Shown in pieces: positions 52,271 through 58,189 of a stretch of DNA of 64,000 bases. The translations under genes and the position numbers were made by a program. Position 1 is the first letter of the stretch. Each line of letters starts with the position of its first letter. The notes below the pieces were generated by a model. The model had not been told where the DNA came from. It saw nothing but the letters and a program-made list of their open reading frames with translations, and searched no databases. The stretch is from the NCBI RefSeq assembly GCF_900176255.2, contig NZ_FXEG02000002.1:868001-932000 (forward strand), given 5' to 3'. Source of the DNA: Mycobacterium ahvazicum. GTDB taxonomy: Bacteria > Actinomycetota > Actinomycetes > Mycobacteriales > Mycobacteriaceae.

Positions 52271-53761
52271 ATGACGACGCTCGACTATCCGGCCTGGCTT
52301 CGTGTAGACCATTGGCTCAACGTGCTGTTTCTGACGTTGTTGCTGCGCAGCGGCATCGAGATCCTGTCCACACATCCCAAGTTGTACTGGCATGACGACA
52401 GCAAGCCGGGCACCGAATGGGCGCGGTTCACCACCAAGAAGATGCCGACCGACAAGCTCTACGACACCCTCGACGAAGAAGAGGATTACAGCTCGTTGGT
52501 CGCCCTGCCCGGACACAAGAAACTCGGCATGGGGCGTCACTGGCACTTCGTCTCGGTGCTTGGCTGGGTCGCGGTCGGGCTGTCTTACTACATCCTGCTG
52601 TTCGCGACGGGCCAATGGCACCGGTATTGGCCGTACTCATGGTCGATCTTCACCGAAGCATGTCACGACATCGTCACCTATGCGACGTTCAATCTGCCTC
52701 CACTGCTGCCCGGCGAACCACTGGACGCCGTGCAGAAACTCACCTACGCGGCGGTCATTTTCGTGCTCGCCCCCTTTCAGATCCTCACCGGCGCGGCTCA
52801 GTCGCCGGCGATCGAGGCGAGGTTCCCCTGGTTCGTACGTCTCTTGGGTGGACGGCAATCGGCCCGCAGTCTGCATTTCGCTGGACTGATCGCGTTTCTG
52901 GTCTTCATCGCGATCCACCTCTCGATGGTCTTCTTCTGGGGGTGGGGCCGACTCACCGCTTTGATGATCTTCGGTTCAGTCCGCAACGAGAACTGGTCGA
53001 CCGCATGCTCTTTCGTGATCATCTGCGCTGTCGTTGCCGTGCATGTCGCGGCGACGGTATGGAGCCTGCGCCGCCCGGTTCAGGTGCGCCGGGTGCTCGG
53101 CGCGGTGGTGACGCGGGTTCGGCTGATTCTGCTGCGGCCTCTGAATTCCCGGCAGAACTATCCGCGACGAATGCTGTCGGACGAGCATCGGGTCAACGGC
53201 AAACCACCGTGTTCGGTTGCCTACAAGGTGATGGCAGTGCACAACTTCGTCGACTGGCGACTGCGTGTCGGCGGGCTCGTCGAACAACCGGTGACGCTGG
53301 ACCTGGACGCGCTACGGACGCTGGCCGAACCGGAAAGTCAACGGGTACTGCACAATTGCGTCCAGGGTTGGTCGAGCATCGGCGAATGGACGGGGCTGCC
53401 GCTGGCGCTGCTCGCCGATCTGGTGCGTCCGCTTCCCCAGGCGCGCTACGTGTGCTTCCTGACCATGCAGGACACCGGTAGCGACGAACCCAGCGGGGAA
53501 GGAGAGGGGCAGTTCTACGAGGTGATGGATCTCGAACTCGCCTACAAGCCGCAAACCATTCTCGCCTACGAAATGAACGGAATGCCACTGCCCATCAAGC
53601 ACGGTGCGCCGTTGCGGCTACGGGTGGAGACTCAGGTTGGCTTCAAGATGGCTAAATGGATCAACCAGATCGAGTTCGTCGACGACTACCGTGGCATCGG
53701 CTATGGCTTGGGCGGCTGGCGCGAGGACAACGTCCATTACGACAAGGATGTGGAGATCTGA
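52271..53761 (+). CDS. Cytochrome b561-type membrane domain fused to SUOX-fold molybdopterin oxidoreductase
   Basis: A 496-residue fusion. Residues 1-275 form a di-heme-like b561/hydrogenase-b membrane unit (His in RVDHWLN, GMGRHWHFV, SLHFAGLIAFLVFIAIHL). Residues 300-496 are an oxidoreductase molybdopterin-binding (SUOX/MsrP) domain with the Mo-ligand Cys in VLHNCVQGWSSIGEWTG and a C-terminal KWINQIEFVDDYRG. No Tat signal is present, so the catalytic side is set by the helices. It likely passes electrons between a substrate (sulfite, sulfoxide or nitrogen oxide) and the quinone pool. Confidence 0.88.
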   Translation: MTTLDYPAWLRVDHWLNVLFLTLLLRSGIEILSTHPKLYWHDDSKPGTEWARFTTKKMPTDKLYDTLDEEEDYSSLVALPGHKKLGMGRHWHFVSVLGWVAVGLSYYILLFATGQWHRYWPYSWSIFTEACHDIVTYATFNLPPLLPGEPLDAVQKLTYAAVIFVLAPFQILTGAAQSPAIEARFPWFVRLLGGRQSARSLHFAGLIAFLVFIAIHLSMVFFWGWGRLTALMIFGSVRNENWSTACSFVIICAVVAVHVAATVWSLRRPVQVRRVLGAVVTRVRLILLRPLNSRQNYPRRMLSDEHRVNGKPPCSVAYKVMAVHNFVDWRLRVGGLVEQPVTLDLDALRTLAEPESQRVLHNCVQGWSSIGEWTGLPLALLADLVRPLPQARYVCFLTMQDTGSDEPSGEGEGQFYEVMDLELAYKPQTILAYEMNGMPLPIKHGAPLRLRVETQVGFKMAKWINQIEFVDDYRGIGYGLGGWREDNVHYDKDVEI

Positions 53762-53762
53762 G

Positions 53763-54080
53763 ATGCGCGAGGTCATGGTCCGTCCCGAGCTGCTCACCCT
53801 GGACCGCGCCGCGCGCGACCGGGTGCTCGCACGGGTCGCGCAGCAGGGCGGTCACTGCGGATGTTGCGGTGCAAGGGAATTCGACGTCGGAGACGCATTG
53901 TTCCTCGGCTTCCTGTTCCTGGACGAAGACCGCGACGCGTATATGGTGGCGTTGACCTGTCGAAACCCGGAGTGCGCCAAGCCACGCACCGCAATCATCC
54001 TGCACGAGAAGGACTTTCTGAGCGGCGACTACGCCGGCCCGGACGGAAGCGTTTGGCGGCAGTTGGCGGGGCATCGGTGA
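53763..54080 (+). CDS. Zinc-ribbon-like protein downstream of the b561-SUOX gene
   Basis: A 105-residue protein with CGCC near residues 33-36 (GGHCGCCGAREFD) and a second pair in LTCRNPECAKPRTA, four or more cysteines able to form a zinc ribbon or bind a metal or haem-related partner. ATG 53763 lies 1 nt after the upstream stop, so it is in the same operon. Not recognised; it may mature or regulate the oxidoreductase. Its last 86 nt overlap a convergent gene. Confidence 0.65.
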   Translation: MREVMVRPELLTLDRAARDRVLARVAQQGGHCGCCGAREFDVGDALFLGFLFLDEDRDAYMVALTCRNPECAKPRTAIILHEKDFLSGDYAGPDGSVWRQLAGHR

Positions 54081-54372
54081 ATACCGGCTGAGCAAGCCGG
54101 AATCGATCGATCACATCCGACAGGGCGTGGAGCTCAGAACGCAGCCCTTTGAACCTGCATTCGTCCAGATCGGTAAGCCGACCCGCCGTGCTGTAGTGCA
54201 CCATCCGCCGCCACCGTCCGGCCAACGCGGCGCCCCACCTGATGCTGAAGTCGTAGCGCTCGCCCTCGGTCACCGGCTCGTGGCGTTTGTCGAGTTGCCT
54301 GAGCGCCGCGATCTGCTCGCTGAGCAGCTCAACGTCCTCGTCGATGTCAATCGCCTTGTCTGGCATGTTCAC
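53995..54372 (-). CDS. Conserved-looking helical protein (125 aa)
   Basis: A 125-residue protein starting at GTG 54372 (VNMPDKAIDIDEDVELLSEQ). The central part, YDFSIRWGAALAGRWRRMVHYSTAGRLTDLDECRFKGLRSELHALSDV, looks like a compact helical fold. The basic tail overlaps the opposite-strand gene by 86 nt and may be less conserved. Its GTG overlaps the TGA of the lipoprotein gene by 4 nt, so the two are translationally coupled. Not recognised. Confidence 0.55.
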   Translation of the reverse strand: MNMPDKAIDIDEDVELLSEQIAALRQLDKRHEPVTEGERYDFSIRWGAALAGRWRRMVHYSTAGRLTDLDECRFKGLRSELHALSDVIDRFRLAQPVFTDAPPTAAKRFRPGRRSRRSESPSRAG

Positions 54373-55421
54373 AGCCGCGGCTTTGCGATGCTCACCACGT
54401 AAGGGGAGTCGGCGAGGGTGAGAAAGATCCGGTGTGGGCCTACGGCCAGACCCGAAAGTCGCGCCGCGCCAGCAGCTGCCGGCAAACCGGAACGGTACGG
54501 GATAACGCTGAGCGCCGGGATCGTCCGGTGCGCGAAGCCGGTAAAGCTGTCGGACTCGAACACCACCACCTCCTTGTCGGTGACCGCATAGATCCGGGTG
54601 TCATCGGTGGCCAGATCACGAATCGGCGAAGGCAATCGGGCGCTGGCGAGAACCTGCAACCCCTGCCCGCCCCGACGCGAGCCGACCGCATACAGCATGT
54701 CGCTGTCGTGGCCGGCCACATAACTGCGGGCGACGGCGGTGCCGTCGCCCGCCCAGGCCGCGACATCCATGCGCAGCGCCCCGCGCTCCTGCGGGGGTGA
54801 TGACGAACCGCGATAGTAGCGGATTCCCGACGACCCGTAGAGGTGGTAATCGATTCCGCGGCCACGGTTGGCGCCGTCGACGCTGTCGGCGGCATCGCCG
54901 GGCACGGACGCGGTTGCCAACTTGCGCAACCCGTACTGGTCCACCGGTGTCACTGACCTTCCATCGGAAGAAAGTACGAGCAGGATTCGCATCCCGGCAT
55001 CTTCTGACAGGTAAGCCGGGGCGGGGCCGGCATCGAAATCCGCTGTCTGGCAAAGTGTTTCCAGGTCAACCAGGGCGACCTTGCCGCGCTCCGGTTGCGG
55101 GACGAAGACATAGCGGTCATCTTTCTGACCGATCTGCAGATTGCGTCCAACCGCCATCGGCGCAGACAGCCGGGTCTTGGCGTCTTGGTGGTGAGCGCCG
55201 GTCGTGACCTCGGCCAAGCGGTGATCGTCGGTCAGCGCGACCAGTGCATGCATGTGGTAGGACCACACCGGCTGGTGCAGGGCCGTGCCGACCGACCACA
55301 GGACAACTTCGGGCGTGCTCTGCAGGGCGGTACCCGGAACCGAACATCCGCACGCCACGAAAGCCGAAGCGGCCACGAAGCAGTGGAGCAATCTTGCGCG
55401 GTGGCGAATTCCAGCGGCCAC
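54369..55421 (-). CDS. Lipoprotein, beta-propeller-like, unknown function
   Basis: A 350-residue predicted lipoprotein starting at GTG 55421. The signal ends with FVACGCSVPG; either cysteine could be lipidated. The mature part consists of repeated short beta segments (LVALTDDHRLAEV, VFVPQPERGKVALVDLETLC, ILLVLSSDGRSVTPVDQYG, RDLATDDTRIYAVTDKEVVV), the look of a WD/YVTN-like propeller. It would act outside the membrane. Its role is unknown. Confidence 0.75.
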   Translation of the reverse strand: MAAGIRHRARLLHCFVAASAFVACGCSVPGTALQSTPEVVLWSVGTALHQPVWSYHMHALVALTDDHRLAEVTTGAHHQDAKTRLSAPMAVGRNLQIGQKDDRYVFVPQPERGKVALVDLETLCQTADFDAGPAPAYLSEDAGMRILLVLSSDGRSVTPVDQYGLRKLATASVPGDAADSVDGANRGRGIDYHLYGSSGIRYYRGSSSPPQERGALRMDVAAWAGDGTAVARSYVAGHDSDMLYAVGSRRGGQGLQVLASARLPSPIRDLATDDTRIYAVTDKEVVVFESDSFTGFAHRTIPALSVIPYRSGLPAAAGAARLSGLAVGPHRIFLTLADSPYVVSIAKPRL

Positions 55422-55462
55422 GTTCGCTCACCATCCCCTCGTAGAGCTCCTGCCTGGCGAAT

Positions 55463-55487
55463 GTTTGGTGACTGTCCTGACGGGTAG
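55463..55487 (+). promoter_or_regulatory. SigF-type promoter of the hemerythrin gene
   Basis: GTTT (55463-55466), 15-bp spacer, GGGTAG (55482-55487), 63 nt before ATG 55551. The leader contains a strong ribosome site (ggggaggacttc). Confidence 0.7.
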
Positions 55488-55550
55488 CCGCTTGCGGGCG
55501 CGTCAAACAGTCCGGCGTGCCGAACCACCATCAATTCTGGGGAGGACTTC

Positions 55551-56111
55551 ATGGCTCAGTCCGCCGTCACGTCGCCCACCGATGTGGTCGACTTTCTTAC
55601 CGGCCAGCACGATCAGATCAAGTCGCTATTCGCCAAGACGCTGACTGTGTCCGGTGAAGCGCGGGAAAAGGCGTTCGTGGACTTGCGGAGATTGCTTGCT
55701 GTCCACGAAACCGTCGAGGAAGAAATCGTTCATCCGCGGGCCAAGCGGAAGATCGCCAATGGCGACGCCGTGGTTGGGCAGCGGCTGGAGGAAGAGCACG
55801 AAGCCAAGACGGTGCTGCAGCAATTGGAAAAGCTCGACGTCGACAGCGAGGAATTCACCCGGCTGCTGACGGAGCTTCGCGACGACGTTCTCGAACATGC
55901 CGAACACGAGGAGAAGGACGAGTTCGCGCGGCTGGGGCAGGAATTGAGCAGCGAGGAACTCGAAAGCATGGGGCGTGCCGCCAAGCTTGCCGAGGCGATC
56001 GCGCCCACCCGGCCGCACGCTGGAGTCGAGTCGCAACTTGAGAATCTGATTGCAGGCCCGTTCGCGGCCATGCTGGATCGGGCTCGCGACGCCATCACCG
56101 GCAAGGGCTGA
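55551..56111 (+). CDS. Hemerythrin (HHE) domain protein
   Basis: A 186-residue all-helical HHE protein. Iron ligands: His in GQHDQIKSLF, HETVEEEIVHP, EEEHEAKTVL and VLEHAEHEEKDEFARL, enough for a di-iron site. Mycobacterial HHE proteins of this type are stress-induced and affect oxidative or nitrosative responses. It is monocistronic with a SigF-type promoter. The next gene also has one. Confidence 0.92.
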   Translation: MAQSAVTSPTDVVDFLTGQHDQIKSLFAKTLTVSGEAREKAFVDLRRLLAVHETVEEEIVHPRAKRKIANGDAVVGQRLEEEHEAKTVLQQLEKLDVDSEEFTRLLTELRDDVLEHAEHEEKDEFARLGQELSSEELESMGRAAKLAEAIAPTRPHAGVESQLENLIAGPFAAMLDRARDAITGKG

Positions 56112-56114
56112 CCC

Positions 56115-56139
56115 GTTTCGGGTCGGTAGCCAGGGGTAC
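56115..56139 (+). promoter_or_regulatory. SigF-type promoter of the F420 enzyme gene
   Basis: GTTT (56115-56118), 15-bp spacer, GGGTAC (56134-56139), ending 10 nt before ATG 56150. It starts 4 nt after the hemerythrin stop. Confidence 0.75.
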
Positions 56140-56149
56140 GCCCAGGGAC

Positions 56150-57106
56150 ATGACATCCCTGGGCTACTTCCTGTCATGCGAAGAATCGACTCCCGACGAG
56201 CTGGTCCACCAAGCCGTGCGCGCCGAATCCGCAGGCTTCGAACGTTTGTGGATTTCCGACCACTTTCACCCGTGGAACGACCAGCAGGGACAAAGCCCCT
56301 TTGTCTGGTCGGTCATCGGCGCGCTCTCCCAGGCATGTTCGTTGCCTATCACTACCGCGGTCACCTGCCCGATCATGCGGATCCACCCCGCCGTGGTCGC
56401 GCAGGCGGCCGCGACATGCGCGGCGCAACTTCAGGGGCGATTTGTCTTGGGCCTGGGCTCCGGCGAGGCGCTGAACGAGCACATCATCGGCCAGCACTGG
56501 CCTCCCGCGGCGATCAGACGCGAGATGCTGAAAGAAGCGGTAGATGTGATACGGAAACTGTTCACCGGCAAGCAGATCAGCCATCACGGCAGATACTTCA
56601 CGGTCGAGAACGCCCGGATATACACGCTGCCGACGCACGAGATACCGATTTACATCTCCGGATTCGGTCCGCGTTCCGCCCGTCTGGCGGGCCGCATCGG
56701 CGATGGCTATCAAGGCATCATGCCGTCGCGCGAATTGCTGTCGGAGTTCCAGCAGGCCGGCGGGGCGGGGAAGCCAAGTCAGGCGGGCTTCAAGGTGTGC
56801 TACGCCGAGACCACCGAAGCGGGCGTTCGGACTGCGCACGAGCTGTGGCCGAATGACCAGCTTCCTGGTGAACTGGCCCAGACGCTTCCTACTCCAAAAC
56901 ATTTCGAGCAGGCGGCCAGCCTCGTCACCCCGTCCGCGGTACAAGAGGCCGTGCCCTGTGGGCCGGATCCCGAGCAGTACATCGAGCGTATCCGCGCGTT
57001 TGTCGACGCCGGCTACGACGAGGTATACATTCAGCAGATGGGCTCGGAGCAGGACGAGTTCTTCGACTTCTGGGAATCCGAGATCGCGCCGCGGTTCGCC
57101 GCCTGA
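56150..57106 (+). CDS. F420-dependent LLM oxidoreductase (G6PD-related)
   Basis: A 318-residue luciferase-like barrel of the F420-glucose-6-phosphate-dehydrogenase-related group: ERLWISDHFHPWNDQQGQ, TTAVTCPIMRIHPAVVAQAAATCAAQLQGRFVLGLGSGEALNEHI and IPIYISGFGPRSARLAGRIGDGY. The GLGSGEALNEH segment is typical of this family, but the sugar-phosphate residues of true FGD are not evident, so the donor is open. It has its own SigF-type promoter and leads into udgX after 9 nt. Confidence 0.9.
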   Translation: MTSLGYFLSCEESTPDELVHQAVRAESAGFERLWISDHFHPWNDQQGQSPFVWSVIGALSQACSLPITTAVTCPIMRIHPAVVAQAAATCAAQLQGRFVLGLGSGEALNEHIIGQHWPPAAIRREMLKEAVDVIRKLFTGKQISHHGRYFTVENARIYTLPTHEIPIYISGFGPRSARLAGRIGDGYQGIMPSRELLSEFQQAGGAGKPSQAGFKVCYAETTEAGVRTAHELWPNDQLPGELAQTLPTPKHFEQAASLVTPSAVQEAVPCGPDPEQYIERIRAFVDAGYDEVYIQQMGSEQDEFFDFWESEIAPRFAA

Positions 57107-57115
57107 GAGCAGACC

Positions 57116-57778
57116 ATGACCGCCGCAAAGGGTGCTGAGCGGTACCTGCCCGAGAATCGTTCGCTTCGTTCGCTGGCGGCAGCAGCCGAAACATGCCAGG
57201 GTTGTGCACTTTTCGAAAACGCCACCCAGACCGTCTTCGGCCACGGTAAGGCCGAGGCGCCGATCATGCTGGTCGGTGAGCAGCCCGGGGACCAGGAGGA
57301 CCGCGCGGGCCTGCCGTTCGTCGGCCCAGCGGGCAGACTACTCGCCCGGGCCCTCGGCGACGCCGGCATCGATCCGGCGACGACGTACCAGACGAATGCG
57401 GTCAAGCATTTCAAGTTCACTCGCAAGGGTGGCGCACGCCGGATCCACCAGAAGCCCAGTCGCACCGAGGTTGTCGCATGCCGGCCGTGGCTGCTCGCCG
57501 AGATTGAGGCGCTGCGGCCGCAGGTGATCGTGTGCCTCGGCGCGACGGCCGCGCAAGCCCTCCTGGGAGCATCGTTTCGGGTAACCGCCCAGCGCGGAGA
57601 GCCCCTGCGGTTGCCGGCGGCGGTGGACGTGCGGCTGGAGTCCGAGCCGGCTGTCGTGGCGACCGTGCACCCTTCGGCCGTGCTGCGGGACCGCAGCGAC
57701 GGTCATGTCGAGGCCTACCGCGCATTCGTCGATGATCTGTGCAGCGCCCGCGAAGCCGGTATGCCCTCAGCAAGCTAA
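57116..57778 (+). CDS. udgX: UdgX-type uracil-DNA glycosylase
   Basis: A 220-residue family-4-like uracil-DNA glycosylase. MLVGEQPGDQEDRAGLPFVGPAG holds the catalytic loop. ARRIHQKPSRTEV corresponds to the UdgX KRRIH loop, whose His attacks the abasic sugar and leaves the enzyme covalently bound to DNA. VATVHPSAVLR is the second motif. Four Cys (CQGC, VACRP, IVCLG) fit a [4Fe-4S] cluster. It probably shares the SigF-controlled transcript of the upstream F420 enzyme. Its end overlaps the convergent STAS gene by 12 nt. Confidence 0.9.
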   Translation: MTAAKGAERYLPENRSLRSLAAAAETCQGCALFENATQTVFGHGKAEAPIMLVGEQPGDQEDRAGLPFVGPAGRLLARALGDAGIDPATTYQTNAVKHFKFTRKGGARRIHQKPSRTEVVACRPWLLAEIEALRPQVIVCLGATAAQALLGASFRVTAQRGEPLRLPAAVDVRLESEPAVVATVHPSAVLRDRSDGHVEAYRAFVDDLCSAREAGMPSAS

Positions 57779-58189
57779 CGCGGCACCGGCCGTCAGATGG
57801 ATCGGAAGTAGGCCGTCGAACCCGCATGCTTCGACGAAGCGTTTCACCCGTGGCTCCGCGCTGACAAGGCGCATAACGATGCGGCGCTCGTCGCATCGTC
57901 GCGCTTCATCGGCCAGCACGCCGAACGCACAGCAGCTCATAAAGCTCAAGCTGTTGACATCGACGACGAACGTCCCGGGAGACCGAGCTGCGTTGGCTGC
58001 CTCGCTAATCAGGCGACGCCAGATGTCCACGTTGAATGCGTCGACCTCTCCGCCCGCGTGAACGACCACCGCCACGTCGCTACGTTGGGCGACTGCCCGC
58101 AATCTGCTCTGCGCATCGCTGAGTTCGGAGACCAGCTGGCTGCTCAAGCTCAACCGTGTGGTGAACGGTTGGGCGACATCCGCATTCAT
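57767..58189 (-). CDS. STAS-domain protein lacking the phospho-acceptor serine
   Basis: A 140-residue STAS/anti-anti-sigma-like protein. AVVVHAGGEVDAFNVDIWRRLI and FVVDVNSLSFMSCCAFGVLADEARRC follow the SpoIIAA fold. At the phosphorylation loop (DSSG in SpoIIAA) it reads SCCA, so the serine used by anti-sigma kinases is a cysteine. Its ATG overlaps the stop of the FAD/Fe-S dehydrogenase gene (58186-58189), so the two are coupled. It may be an unregulated antagonist or a redox-sensitive variant. Confidence 0.82.
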   Translation of the reverse strand: MNADVAQPFTTRLSLSSQLVSELSDAQSRLRAVAQRSDVAVVVHAGGEVDAFNVDIWRRLISEAANAARSPGTFVVDVNSLSFMSCCAFGVLADEARRCDERRIVMRLVSAEPRVKRFVEACGFDGLLPIHLTAGAALAC

